In this document: piece by piece, positions 1 through 10,694 of the stretch
Layout of the letters: each line of letters opens with the position of its first letter
How positions within the stretch are numbered: position 1 is the first letter of the stretch
Origin: Larix kaempferi
Lineage: Eukaryota > Streptophyta > Pinopsida > Pinales > Pinaceae
DNA: 64,000 bases
Direction of reading: 5' to 3'
Assembly: GCA_027924585.1 (NCBI GenBank)
Contig: BSBM01001025.1
Coordinates: 186,001 to 250,000 of the forward strand
Translations under genes and position numbers: made by a program
Notes under the pieces: generated by a model
What the model was told of the DNA's origin: nothing
Database searches by the model: none
What the model saw: only the letters and a program-made list of their open reading frames with translations

Positions 1-555
1 CCGAAAGGTACTTACATAAGAATGTATGGAGGTTCTAAAGCACCATATATGCTTCCGAATTATGCTACAGATTACATAGTCCATAAGGAAATGGTCAGGT
101 AGGTCTTCATTAACGGAATGGGTAACACTTTGTACAAGGCCAAAAAATCCACCTTTCCCCCCTTACCCTTTCATGTTCGCTCCTACAAGTTCGCAAGAAT
201 CGTGACTGTAAAGGAGTTTGTTGCAGAATTGAAGAGTTTCCAGTTTGGAGAAAGGATTTTCCATAGGAACGATCGACAAGGAAAAGTTGCGCAGCATTGC
301 AAAGAGCACTCTACTCCCTACGAATATGCCAATTTTTATGATCCTCAGGAAGACCCATATATGGGAATCAGCAATATGGTCGAGCTACAGATTTTTCAGG
401 TAAGCAAAGGAGGAGCCAGCTCAAGTAATCCCAGGCTCCCTCTGAAGAAGAGCTAAAAATTTTGGAACACACAAAGAAGATCCAAGAAGATAAATTAAGA
501 GAAGAAGAAAATTTGAAGTTCCAAGTAGTTGAAGCTGAAGCAGAGGAAAAGAGAA
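1..555 (+). pseudogene. LTR-borne ORF1, middle part (5' LTR copy)
   Basis: Reading frame homologous to 15301-15850 of the other LTR. It encodes the middle of ORF1, a protein of unknown function that I do not recognise as a characterised family. A TAG at 100-102 is shared with the 3' LTR copy (15399-15401), so it predates insertion. A two-base insertion near 427 shifts the frame relative to the other copy. After that the reading is rich in Glu and Lys (EEELK, REEEN) and marks the start of a coiled coil. The copia element C1 cuts the frame at 555, and it resumes at 3571. ORF1 proteins of this kind occur elsewhere in this window, so it is a retroelement-associated family and not a host gene. Confidence 0.65.
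551..555 (+). repeat. Target site duplication of C1, left (GAGAA)
   Basis: GAGAA immediately precedes the first LTR base. The same five bases follow the second LTR at 3566-3570, and the empty site in the G1 3' LTR has a single copy. Confidence 0.9.
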
Positions 556-1335
556 TGTTAGGATATTCCTATACTCCATCCTAGTCCCACCAGTATTTTG
601 ATCATTTGCATTTTCAGTCATGCATGCACCTTTAGGGTTTGCATGTATTCTAAGGTTTGCATGCATCCCATTCATCAGTCCAACACCTAGCCCTCAGTTA
701 GCCATCCCCCAGGAGCTTCTCACTATTCAGTTTTAGCCCTCCAGTTTCTTAATGCGCCCTTCTTCCTTGATTTTAGGGAGCAACTCGCCCTTCTTCACCT
801 ACTAGTCCAGTTGTCTTCAGTTTACACTCAGTTACACTTAGTTACACTCAGTTACACTCAGTTACACTCAGTTACACTTAGTTACAGTCAGTTACACTCA
901 GTTACACTTAGTTACACCGAGTTACACTCAATTACACCTACCAGAGTTAGTTTGACTAATGGTTGACAGTTACTTGAGCATTGATGAATCCACTGATGAT
1001 GATGAAGACTTCCAGTTGTGCTCCGATGATCATGAGGACACCTAGTTGTGCTCTGATGACACTCTATTGATATTATGATCACTCTGAGAGGCTAATTCGA
1101 ATTGCCACCTTGGGAATTCGAATCCTCTCTACCATTGTACTATTTATTTGTCCATATTGTGATTAATTAACTAGTGTGTGTGAAGCATTATTGCTTCTAT
1201 CTGAGTTCTACTGTACCATATTATTCTATTGCTCATTATACTGTATTTTTCACTCTTCTTCTATTTTCCTGCTTAATCATAATTACTCTTGTGAGGTACA
1301 CATCATCTCTTAGATCTGCTGTGAGGATTTTCACA
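556..1335 (+). repeat. C1 5' LTR (780 bp)
   Basis: Begins TGTTAGG and ends TTCACA, directly followed by the primer binding site. It carries a 10-bp minisatellite (821-940). It pairs with 2823-3565; most of the length difference is three minisatellite units. Confidence 0.9.
821..940 (+). repeat. 10-bp minisatellite in C1 5' LTR, 12 units
   Basis: Twelve consecutive 10-bp units of the form gttacactca, with variants gttacactta, gttacagtca and gttacaccga. The 3' LTR has nine units at 3081-3170, so the array has changed length since insertion. Confidence 0.9.
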
Positions 1336-1347
1336 TGGTATCAGAGC
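1336..1347 (+). other. Primer binding site of C1 (initiator tRNA-Met type)
   Basis: TGGTATCAGAGC directly follows the last LTR base. This is the standard plant copia PBS, complementary to the 3' end of initiator methionine tRNA. Confidence 0.9.
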
Positions 1348-1490
1348 ATGTTGAGAGTATTGTTTATCTCCATTCTTGAGAGTTTTTTGCAGGTTATTAC
1401 CAAGATTTTGAGTGCAGCAGTTTCTGCATTTTTGCAGCAGTAGCAGTTGTAGTTATTCTATATTGTTTTTGCAGGTCCTCTACAACTTCC

Positions 1491-1685
1491 ATGAATTCAG
1501 AAGAAATCCCTCTTCTTTCTCCATTCAACTATGATGAATGGAAACCAAAAATGATAGCATATTTGAAGAGACATGATCTCTTTGATTTTTATTTTGAAAG
1601 AGAGTTCGAATCCTTTAAAGAGAAGATTGATTGGTTGAATAAAGGTGACATGGCCTTTGGAACAATGATGCTTTCTTTGCCTTAA
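1491..1685 (+). pseudogene. Truncated copia Gag N-terminus in C1
   Basis: A 64-residue frame starting MNSEEIPLLSPFNYDEWKPKM. The pattern of a short N-terminus, then F/NY..W...M...L, is typical of the start of plant Ty1/copia Gag polyproteins. It stops at a TAA (1683-1685). No capsid remainder, zinc knuckle or Pol domain follows, so it cannot be a functional Gag. Its position about 140 bp after the PBS is where gag normally begins. Confidence 0.7.
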
Positions 1686-1925
1686 TATCAGAGATTTCTT
1701 TCCGAATACCGTGATGGTGTTGAAACTCCAAGAGAGTTATGGACCCCAAAAGAGCTATGGGCTCACCTAGATGAAAAATTTGGTAGAAAGAATGAAGGGA
1801 TCGGTCCAAATCCATTCGAAAGCAAGCAAAGTGTTCCATTCGCTCCCCTTGATGGTCTCTCAAATCATGCACCAGTATCATCTCATATTGAAGTTGTTGA
1901 CAAAGAACTTGCAGATTCTCCACTC

Positions 1926-2636
1926 ATGCTCAAACTTTCTTCTCTTTCTGTGCCAGCTCACACTCTAGATATTGCAAAAGGTCCTAAATCCTCTCTTGCA
2001 CCAGAGTCTGTTGGTTTGCATCATGATCACATGATTATTTCAAAGGTCAAAATAGCTACTGAAGGTAATGCATTCGCTCCTCTCCAGCTATCTCCTCTTT
2101 TATACTACTATATGATCATAAATGCATTCTTTCAGAAGGTCATTGAAGAATATGGCCATGGCCATTCGCTTGGGATAATTTCTCATGCATCTACTGGTTT
2201 TGATCTCACCTCTCATGGTTCAAAGGAGATCTCAAGAAACCATGATTCAAGTCTTGTATCTAATTTGGGTTCTAAGCAATTACTTCTTGGGAAAATTTCT
2301 CATGCATATGATAGTTTTGATCTCACCCCTACTGGTTCAAAGGAGATCTCAAGAAACTGTTTTTTAAGTCTTAAATCTGATTTTGATTTCAAGCAAACAT
2401 GTAATAGTTCTTTTTGGCATAATCTCACCCATGGTGGTTCGAAGGAGAAGACAAAGGACTATATGCACATTCAAAAATTTGATCCTACCTCAGCTGATTC
2501 GAATCACAGGTTCAAGGATCATTCTAATACTGTTGGATTTGTTCTCATCACATTCGATCTGAAGAGAAAGTACAAGCACATGCCTTTTGAGCATGATCCA
2601 CTTCTTCCCAAGAAGAAGATACCTCCAGACATATGA
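1926..2636 (+). CDS. 236-residue ORF of unknown function in C1, with a 39-residue repeat
   Basis: An uninterrupted 236-codon frame in the internal region of C1. I recognise no domain. It contains two in-frame copies of a 117-bp unit (around 2181 and 2298) that encode the recurring motif FDLT..GSKEISRN, and a weaker third copy near 2424-2450 (HGGSKEKTKDY). The C-terminus is basic (KRKYKH, PKKKIPPDI). It may be a remnant of a replaced gag region or a fortuitous frame preserved by period-of-three repeats. Whether it is translated is unknown. Confidence 0.4.
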   Translation: MLKLSSLSVPAHTLDIAKGPKSSLAPESVGLHHDHMIISKVKIATEGNAFAPLQLSPLLYYYMIINAFFQKVIEEYGHGHSLGIISHASTGFDLTSHGSKEISRNHDSSLVSNLGSKQLLLGKISHAYDSFDLTPTGSKEISRNCFLSLKSDFDFKQTCNSSFWHNLTHGGSKEKTKDYMHIQKFDPTSADSNHRFKDHSNTVGFVLITFDLKRKYKHMPFEHDPLLPKKKIPPDI

Positions 2637-2810
2637 CCAAGCATCACACATGCTTGAGTTTGAATCATTTATTTTTATGTGTGCCTTACACTCTATTTTT
2701 TGAGGAGGGGGTATGTTTCCCATGAAATTTTCCCACTTCCTTGGTTTATTGATTGTTATTATTGATTGTATTGGGTGACCTTTGGTATTAGTTACCAGGG
2801 CCCATGATGG

Positions 2811-2822
2811 ATTAAGGGGGGG
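2811..2822 (+). other. Polypurine tract of C1
   Basis: A purine run (aagggggggg) ends immediately before the TG of the 3' LTR, as expected for the plus-strand primer. Confidence 0.75.
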
Positions 2823-3565
2823 TGTTAGGATATTCCTATACTCCATCCCAGTCCCACCAGTATTTTGATCATTTACATTTTCAGTCATGCATGCACCTTT
2901 AGGGTTTGCATGCATTTTTCATGCATCCCAGTCATCAGTCCAGCACCTAGTTCTCAATTAGCCAGCCCCCAGGAGCTTCTCACTATTCATTTTTAGCCCT
3001 CCAGTTGCTTAATGTGCCCTTCTTCCTTGATTTTAGGGAGCAACTCGCCCTTCATCACCTACCAGTCCAGTTGTCTTCAGTTTACACTCAGTTACACTTA
3101 GTTACACTCAATTACACTCAGTTACACATAGTTACAGTCAGTTACACTGAGTTACACTCAGTTACACCTACCAGAGTTAGTTTGACTGATGGTTGACAGT
3201 TACTTTAGCATTGATGACTCCATCGATGATCATGAAGACTTCCAGTTGTGCTCCGATGATGATTAGGACACCTAGTTGTGCTCCGATGACACTCTATTGA
3301 TCTTATGATCACTCTGAGAGGCTAATTTGAATTTCCACCTTGGAAATTTGAATCCTCTCTACCATTGTACTATTTATTTGTCCATATTGTGATTAATTAA
3401 CTAGTGTGTGTGAAGTATTATTGCTTCTATCTGAGTTCTATTGTACCATATTATTCTGTTGCTCATTATACTGTATTGTTCACTCTTCTTCTATTTTCCT
3501 GCTTAATCATAATTATTCTTGTGAGGTACACATCATCTCTTAGATATGCTGTGAGGATTTTCACA
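2823..3565 (+). repeat. C1 3' LTR (743 bp)
   Basis: Same termini and overall sequence as 556-1335, with nine minisatellite units at 3081-3170. It is followed directly by the duplicated GAGAA at 3566-3570. Confidence 0.9.
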
Positions 3566-3570
3566 GAGAA

Positions 3571-5168
3571 AAGGAGAGGAAGAAAGAATTAGGCTGGAAA
3601 CTACTGCTAAGTAGGAAGAAGAGAACAAAAGAAAGAAGGAGCAAGAGGAAGAGGCAAAGAGGAAGGAAGAGGAAGAAAAGAAATCCCAAGAAGAGATTGA
3701 CCCCAAAATCCCAAACCTGCAAAAATTGGATATGGACTCTCCCATAAGGGATCTACCCACTGTCCCGTTCACACCTTATAAAGGCAGCACAGTTTCCAAT
3801 TGGGTAAATTTTGCTTACAACAAGAAGAGGAAGACCATTGTCAAGGAAGCAGGTTCCAAACTGAAAAGGCCATTTCGGCCTGACATTGTCATCACACATG
3901 AGACTACGGTCATGCGGAACATAGAAGAAGCTGCTAGACTCCTGGCATCTATCTCTGTAGCCGTTGTTACAGCAACCACTGATAATTTTAATATATTGGG
4001 AGATAAGTTGGATAAAGAAAAGGGGAAGGTCCACCAACTCCAGGAAGCTTTAGTCAAGGAGCATAACTACACAAATATTATGATTGAGAAGAATGATGCT
4101 CTCACATCCCAAAAGGAAGATTTAAAAAGAGCACTCCAATGATCAGAGGAAAATGAGAGAGCTCTGTCAATACAGGTAAGCACATTAGAAAATGAAAATG
4201 CAGAGCTTAAAGGAAAGAATTTGAAGCTCGAATCGGATAAATTTGACAACCTTCAAGAGTTAGATGACCTAAAAGAGATCATTGAAAAATTGCGAGAGAA
4301 TGAGTCACTGGAGCAACAATTGGAGTTAGCAAACAACAAAATGGGAGATATCAGACCCTTCCATGAGCAGGCCTGCGGAATCCTAAAAGAGACTTATGGA
4401 GTCAGAGAACTCATAGCAGAAGAGATATACAGACTAAATATAGTCATGGCCAAAGTCAAGGAAGTAAATGTTGAAGCCACTAGGATCAGGAGGAAACACT
4501 CACGCGTCAGTGGGGAGATTAGAAGGCATATCGAATGGAGAGAAGGAAATTCAGGGTTCCTAGCAACCCTTCCCCTTAAGTCTGTTGTTGAATACAAGGC
4601 AGATATACGCACCCTGGAGTATTCTAAAGACTGCGGAGTAAAATTAGCCTCCGTAACATCAGAAACTTATGAACAGTGCAAGACTTTATACTTCCGAATC
4701 TGGACCACACAAGAAAACTGCCAAATAGCCATACCTCAAAAGATAGAAGACTTCCCAGATAAAATACAGTATTTGGCAAATCTAAGTATAGAGCTCCAGG
4801 CAGAAAATGAATATGTGCAGAAGCTGGAGACATTGACAACAGAAGATCTACGCCAATTTATCATCCAAGCTGCTGTTCATCAACATAGCCTCGAAGAAAG
4901 CCTCCGGATCACTATGACTGAAGTAACCACCTTAGAAGAAGAGTTGGTCAAGAAAAAGATATCTCTCAGATTTATGAGTCCCCTGATTGGAACAAACATC
5001 ATAAGGGACACAAACCACTGGGAAATTCACATAGCAGAGGTGGAGAAGGCACTAGCATCTAGTCAAGCTACTACATCAAAAAGTGGCCTAACCATCGCAG
5101 TGGCTCAAGAGGAGACCCCAACAATCCCAGAAGCGCCTGAGCCACCAAAGGAGCCAAGTCAAGGATAG
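3571..5168 (+). pseudogene. LTR-borne ORF1, coiled-coil C-terminal part (5' LTR copy)
   Basis: Continues the ORF1 frame after the C1 insertion, ending at TAG 5166-5168. It has two private stops, TAG 3612-3614 and TGA 4140-4142; the 3' LTR copy has sense codons at both. The first 150 bp are almost entirely Glu, Lys, Arg and Gln. Residues from about 4000 to 4330 and 4780 to 4960 show long heptad-like stretches (ALVKEHNYTN, LELANNKMGD, ELQAENEYVQ), so an extended coiled coil is likely. The tail is Pro/Glu-rich (PEAPEPPKEPSQG). No enzymatic motif is visible. Function is unknown; an RNA- or particle-associated structural role would be a guess. Confidence 0.65.
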
Positions 5169-5739
5169 GTTGCGCTCTTCAGCATGCCACATGGATATTC
5201 ATTTTTATACATACATTTGGGATGTTAAAACATTTTTAATTTTGTAACTCCCATTTTGTAAACATTTAGAATATTTCTCTTATGTAATAACAAGCACTAC
5301 AAGACAAAATAGAGGAATCTAAATGGTTAGGGTATAGGTGTCAATTTTGGGAACATTTTGTAAAGCTATATATAGCTAATAAAAAGAGAAGGAAAGGACT
5401 TTTGGCAGGTGAAACTCTTTGCTATTTTGTAAAGTAACTATTTATGCTACATCAATGGAATCGTTTTGGCCTATGAAAGCTAGCATGTTATTTTACATGG
5501 AGTCTTGTTGATTTACCGCATGCATTTAGTCTAGGGAATGTGCACATCATTTTAAATACAAAATACATAACCGGTGGATCGGGTCGCAACCGATAAAACC
5601 AACAAATATTTAAAACCCACGGTAGGCGGAACCGTTAACCGGACGGATTCCCCACTCCAAACGGTGAGTGATCTAATTGGGATTGCTTACTGGGGAGAAT
5701 CCCTAGCTAATTGATGCAGCAACATTCGAGGCATCAATA
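5169..5739 (+). other. LTR sequence downstream of ORF1 (R/U5-like)
   Basis: Non-coding 570 bp between the ORF1 stop and the LTR end, conserved in the 3' copy at 17454-18337. It contains the conserved stretch ccggtggatcggg and ends gcatcaata. I see no ORF or tRNA-like structure. Confidence 0.6.
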
Positions 5740-5744
5740 GTTTT

Positions 5745-5763
5745 TGGCGCTAGAAGGAGGGCC
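5745..5763 (+). other. Candidate primer binding site of G1
   Basis: TGGCGCTAGAAGGAGGGCC starts five bases after the proposed LTR end and nine bases before the gag ATG. TGGCGC is a common start of PBSs in plant Athila/Tat-type gypsy elements; I cannot identify the matching tRNA with certainty. Confidence 0.55.
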
Positions 5764-5771
5764 ATCAGTGC

Positions 5772-7160
5772 ATGGCTAGCGGAAAAGATTCTTTTGTTAG
5801 CAAAATTTCTACTGAAAACCCATCCACAACAATCTTTCTAGAATTTCTAGATCTGGAATCCAGAAATCAAGAAGATCCCAACCCTGGAACAGAATAGTCA
5901 GAAGTAGTGTATGCTATCCCTTTTGAAGAAGTAAATCAATTCAGGAGACATACCCTCTCATACGTGAGAAGTCTTGGCGGATTAACCACAGTTCCTTTAT
6001 TACCCAGAACCAGAGCTCCTCGAAAAAATCCTCAGTGCACAAGAGATTCTGTCATTGTTCAAAGCCTAGAAGAATTGTTAGATTTATCTCTAGAAGAGAT
6101 CACCGAACCTTTCGACGAAGTTATTCCAGAGACCCCTACAGGCCCAGAAGATCAACCTCCAATAGATACTCCTCTTAACTCACCACCGCATTCACCACCA
6201 CGCTCTCCCCCAAGAGTCATGGTCGTACCCGCATGGAGAGCCAGAGGGGCATTGAATGTAGTCAAACCATTCCATGATTTTCCTAAGAACCCAGAAAAGG
6301 TCTTTCCTAAGTATTACCCTAGTAAAGGAGTCTCTACTGAAGATCACCTCAAAAGATTTTATTTAGCTATAAACCTTTTGAACGTGGAACACGAAGATGT
6401 GGTTTGTCGCCTCTTTCAGTATACTTTCGAACCCAAAGTATCTTCATGGTACTTCAGTTTGCAGGCTGGTTCAATAACAAGTTGGGAAGACTTTGAGAAA
6501 TGATTTCTTAAAAAATATAGTAATCAGAAAACCGTAGCTACTCTCATGAAAGAATTACTGTCTATGAGAATGGAGAAGAATGAGAAAGTTCAAGAGTTTA
6601 ACCAGAGATTCACAACATTGTTAAATAATTTCAGTGATGCAACAAAGCCCGCCGAGGAATGCTTAGTAGAATATTATACAACAGCTCTTAAATCTCCACT
6701 TGCAATGTTCGTCAAAAGAACGAAAAAACCCACCTTGACAGAAAATTTTGAGGAAGCCAAGAAGGTAGAAGAAGAACATGATAGTATTGCTAAACATGCT
6801 TTGGATTTAGAAGGCAAACCAACAGCTGTTAAGAAACCCTTTTTGTTGACTAGGGATAAAGAGGAACCCACAACAGATTTAGAAGGTGTCATAAAAATGA
6901 TGCAGAAACTCTCCAATAAAATCGTGGATTTAGAAAAGGATAAAGCAACAAGTTCTTCCAGACCCCCATTCAAACCGTTCTACAAACAGAAATAAGACAA
7001 TGGGAAACCAACCCCACCAGTGAATAATTCTGTTGTATTAAATATTAATGAAATAGGGATGGATCACTTTTGTACTTTTCACCAAGAACAACATTCGGAG
7101 AAACGTTGTCCACAGTGGATCAACGCGATGAGCTTAGTAATGAACCAAATGTTAGATGCA
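5772..7160 (+). pseudogene. G1 Gag region
   Basis: N-terminal third of the G1 frame. An acidic and Pro-rich leader (about 6090-6220, with SPPHSPPRSPP) precedes the retrotransposon Gag core at about 6270-6700, recognisable by FHDFPKNPEKVFPKYYP, then W near a SITSWEDF motif and the FNQRF helix. A Lys/Glu-rich segment follows. At about 7062-7110 the motif C-x2-H-x6-H-x4-C (HFCTFHQEQHSEKRCPQW) takes the place of a classical CCHC knuckle; this variant is characteristic of this lineage. Stops lie at 5895, 6501 and 6993. Confidence 0.8.
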
Positions 7161-7689
7161 CAAACACCCGAGCAAACAAGTCCCCAACAAGATCAAATTC
7201 TTGACAGTGAAGAACCAACCCCCGACACTACGATGATCCTTTGGGATTGGACCCCTGCCCAAGAACTGTCTTGTGAAGAGCTCACTGATGAAGTGCAAAC
7301 AACATCTATTAACATTGGTACCAGGAGTAAAGGCCCGGTGACCGAACCAGCAATAGAACTACCTAAGACAAGGTCTAACCAAATACCGAGGCGGCACATA
7401 ACTGTAATACCTCCCCAAACCAAAATGAACACGGTCGTTGTTCCTACAGTGACGAAGGAACCTAACTCTGGAAGGAATAAACAACCACAAGCTTCTTTGA
7501 ACAAAACAAAAAATCAATTAAAGATTTCAAAGGGAAGTGACATGAGCTATGATATAATGAAAGATATTAAAAAAACAAAAGCAAATGTCTCAATCTTTGA
7601 TATGTGTAGTTTACAGCAACAGAGGAAAAAACTGATGGAGGCATTAGATCCTCAAATAGCTATCCCAGTGGAAAACACTAAGGAAAACC

Positions 7690-8070
7690 CAAAAATTAAT
7701 GAAGCAAGTATTGGCGGAAAATCAAAATCTCAGACTTTGCCTTTTCTATTGACCTTTGAAATATTTAATCATAATGTCCACAACTGTTTGGTAGACTCAG
7801 GAGCTAGTTCGAATGTCATGCCTTTGTCAATTTGCAAGAAAATTAATGGACAACCTATCTCGTGCCCATCCCAAATCATACAATTAGATAGGACTGTTGT
7901 TAAGGTTATTGGGGAGATGAAAGCTGTACTCATTAGATTGGCATCCGATCCCAGAGTATGTCAATGTATTGATATAATGGTGGTCGATATTCACGAGGCA
8001 TACGGTCTAATTTTGAGTAGGGTCTGGTCTGCGAAACTTAATGGCTATTTTGCAACAGATTGGTCTCATC
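7690..8070 (+). pseudogene. G1 aspartic protease domain
   Basis: Retropepsin-like segment with the active-site motif LVDSGASSNVM at about 7788-7820 and the downstream hydrophobic-G pattern (AYGLILSRVW) at about 7998-8030. The catalytic D-S-G is intact. It lies between Gag and the extra RNase H in the same frame. Retropepsins cut the polyprotein inside the particle. This segment itself contains no stop codon. Confidence 0.8.
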
Positions 8071-8369
8071 TGTGGCTGCCCCATCAAAATCATCAAAATC
8101 AGATTAAGATATTGAGGGAGCCACATATGAAACAAAATGTTACTCAGCTGGATGGAAAGAATGAAGCAGTGGCCTTTTCATCGTCAGTTTTAAAAAATTA
8201 CTTTTTAGAAATTGAACCTGGAAACTATAGATCAGATGAAGTTAGCCATATTTCAGATAGATAGCCTGATCTCCTTCAGTTTTCGCAGGTTGATGAAATT
8301 GACTGTAACATAGTAGACTTAGCAACTAACTTAGACAATAATCAAACTAACTTAGTTAGATAAGAAAAT

Positions 8370-8775
8370 GTCTTTTGGACGCTTTACTTTGATGATTCCA
8401 AGACACAGGAAGGATCCGGAGTTGGTTGTATTTTAATAGATCCTGATGGAAATAAACATTTTTTGTCATGTAGGTTAGAGTTTGAATGTACTAATAATAC
8501 CGTAGAATACGAAGCTCTCATTCAAGGTTTGAAGAAAGCCATTGGTATTAATGTTAAGTTTTTGAAAGTCTTTAGTGATTCTGAAATTGTTGTTAGGCAA
8601 ATAAGAAATACGATTCATTGTCTTTCGCATCATTTAAAAGGTTATTAAGTATAAATATGGAATTTAATCTCTTGCTTTGATGCTTTTAATATTAATTATG
8701 TCCCAAGATTACAAAACATTGTAGCTGATCTATTAGCTACTTTTGCTTCCAGATTAGTACCCACTAATAATAAAT
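8370..8775 (+). pseudogene. G1 archaeal-type RNase H upstream of RT
   Basis: A second RNase H sits between protease and RT. It is recognisable by LYFDDSK...GSGVGCIL, ECTNNTVEYEAL, FSDSEIVVRQI and a final VADLLA. The four acidic catalytic positions (D, E, D, D) are all present. The TNN.vEYEAL signature marks the archaeal-type RNase H found in Tat-lineage plant elements, separate from the Ty3-type RNase H after RT. Stops at 8361 (just upstream), 8646 and 8652 break it. In many Tat/Ogre elements the extra domain lies after the Ty3-type RNase H, so this order is notable. Confidence 0.8.
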
Positions 8776-9189
8776 GTTCTATTGAATTAATTTTCAAGCC
8801 TTCGGTTCCTGACAACATCACGAATTTCAGAGTATTTGACGATGACAAACAGATCACTAGTTTCTTAACCAATGAAAATGCTTTTCAAGAAGCCATTCCA
8901 GAGGAAGAAAAGCACGACTCAGATCTACAAAATAAAGATGCAGTGCAAGGCAACTTTATGCCCAAAGGTGTGAGAATGCTAGAGGCCCTTTTCAATTTGC
9001 AAAACAAATTCAGGAAACCAACGAATGCTAAGATCCACAGTTCGACCCTGCAATATGAGTTGATCAACTTAGGCACAGAAGCTGAACCAAAGTATGTCAA
9101 TTTGGGAAAATGTTGTACACCAGCAGAAAGAAGTAGGTTCATTAAACTTTTTCAGCAATATAAAGATGTCTTCGCTTGGACCTATGATG

Positions 9190-9893
9190 ATCTGAAGACA
9201 TATGACACCCATATCATTCAACACGTAATACCTATGAAGGAGGGGGTTAAACCTTTTCAGCAACAGCTAAGGAGAATGCACCCAACGCTTGAGTCTCTAA
9301 TCCAGAAAGAATTAAAAAAGTTGTTGGACGCCAAAATCATTTTTAAAGTTCGGCATTCTGAATGGGTGGCTAATCTAGTCCCTGTGCAGAAGAAATCAGG
9401 AGAGATCAGGTTGTGCGTAGACTTCCAGAACTTAAACAGAGCTTCTGATAAAGAAAACTATTTGGTGCCTCCAATGGAACAAATATTGCAGATGGTGTCA
9501 GGATCCGAGCTTTTTTCCCTACTAGACGGTTTTTTTGGTTACAACCAAGTGCTAGTAGCAGAGGAAGACCGACTCAAAACCAATTTTCGCACGAAGTGGG
9601 GAACTTTTGCATATCGGAGAATACCCTTTGGCTTAATTAATGCAGGAGCTACTTTCCAGAGAGCCATGGAAATTTCTTTCCAAGGACTGGGCAGTCAATG
9701 TGTAGTAGTATATCTAGATGATGTAACAGTATTTTCCAAAAAAAGAGAAGACCATGTTTCTCACCTGAAGCAAATCTTCGACCACTGCAAGAAGTACCGT
9801 ATTTCACTAATTCCTAAGAAAAGCATTTTTGCTATTCTTGAAGGAAAACTCCTCGGTCACATCATCTCCAAAGAAGGAATCTTAATAGATTAA
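9190..9893 (+). pseudogene. G1 reverse transcriptase domain
   Basis: Clear Ty3-type RT: GEIRLCVDFQNLNRA, SLLDGFFGYNQ, FGLINAGATFQRAM and the active site VVYLDDV at about 9705-9725. The domain core is open, with the frame stopping at 9891 just after the LLGHIISKEGI motif. The second Asp pair and the upstream Asp (SLLDG) are intact. RT copies element RNA into cDNA in the particle. Confidence 0.9.
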
Positions 9894-9923
9894 GAAAGAA
9901 TTTAGGTTATCCATAAAATTCCG

Positions 9924-10646
9924 TTGCCCCACAGTAATAAATCTATGCAATCTTTTATGGGAACCATAAATTTCGTCCGAAGATTCGTACCAGATTTCGC
10001 CCAGATAGTCAAACCGTTGCAGCAAATGGTTAAGCAAGATGTACAATTTAAATGGACAGACTTGGAAAAGGTTGCATTCAAAGAGATCAAAGCAGAAATA
10101 GCCAAGGCACCTTCTTTAAGAATCCCAGACTTTGACAAAGATTTTACAATGTATACATTCGCTTTTGATGACTCTCTTGCAGCTGTGCTTACTCAGAGGA
10201 TGGATTCAGGAGATGAATATCCAATTTATTTTATGAGCACTGGTCTGCAAGGCGTCGAACTAAACTATCCTATGGTAGATAAACAAGCATATGCAGTCTT
10301 CAAAGTAGTAAAACAGTTTAGGCAATATATTCTTAAGAATAGAATGAGAGTTATAGTTCCTCATCCCGCTGTCAGAACTCTTTTCATTCAAAAGGAATTG
10401 GGAGAAAGAAGAGGGAATTGGTTCATTTCCCTCCAGGAATATGACTTAGAATTCAAGCCAGCTAGCATTATTAAAGGTCAAGGCCTATGTAAGTTACTCA
10501 CTCAGAGCCAAATTGATGAAGAGCTAGATTGGAGGAATGAAGTCGAGATGAATATGATAGACGTGTGTTCAATCTTCACAGCTCCAGAGTCTTGGTACAA
10601 AGACCTAGTACATTACTTACAGTTAGGATACTTTCCTGAGCATTAG
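9924..10646 (+). pseudogene. G1 Ty3-type RNase H and tether region
   Basis: Starts with the connecting segment SFMGTINFVRRFVPDF and continues into the Ty3-type RNase H (DFDKDFTMYTF, AVLTQRM, YPIYFMS, NYPMVDKQAYAVF, GNWFISLQEYDLEF). The expected catalytic Asp of the D.S...G motif appears as FAFDDSLAAVL. The frame runs 240 codons to a TAG at 10644. Together with 8370-8775 this gives G1 two RNase H modules flanking RT. Confidence 0.8.
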
Positions 10647-10694
10647 AGTCCGAAGCAAAGGAGAGCTCTCAGTCTTAAATCAACAGCTTATCAG

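Larger units (their letters stand above)
556..3565 (+). mobile_element. Non-autonomous Ty1/copia element C1
   Basis: Two long terminal repeats (556-1335 and 2823-3565) flank 1.49 kb of internal sequence. Both LTRs start TGTTAGGATATTCC and end TTTTCACA. The element is bounded by the direct repeat GAGAA (551-555 and 3566-3570), and the second LTR of G1 keeps the uninterrupted site near 15853. The primer binding site is the usual copia one, complementary to initiator tRNA-Met. Only a short Gag-like ORF and a repeat-bearing ORF are present. I see no protease, integrase or reverse transcriptase, so the element would have needed proteins in trans. LTR divergence is a few percent by eye. Confidence 0.9.
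1..5739 (+). repeat. 5' LTR (3' part) of gypsy element G1, interrupted by C1
   Basis: This stretch, minus the copia insertion at 556-3570, aligns along its whole length with 15301-18337. The shared sequence stops at the same base in both places: it ends in gcatcaata here and gcatcaaca there. A primer-binding-site-like sequence starts five bases later here, followed by a gag start codon. That is the behaviour of a 5' LTR meeting internal sequence, so I call the two copies LTRs rather than a tandem duplication. The left end lies outside the window. About 310 bp present in the 3' copy (about 17797-18108) are missing here near 5515, beside a short gattta repeat. Confidence 0.7.

Noticed and set aside
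1174-1443. Hydrophobic 89-residue ORF
   Set aside because: It spans the end of the C1 LTR, the PBS and the leader. The matching ORF in the 3' LTR runs into different sequence, so it is a by-product of LTR sequence.
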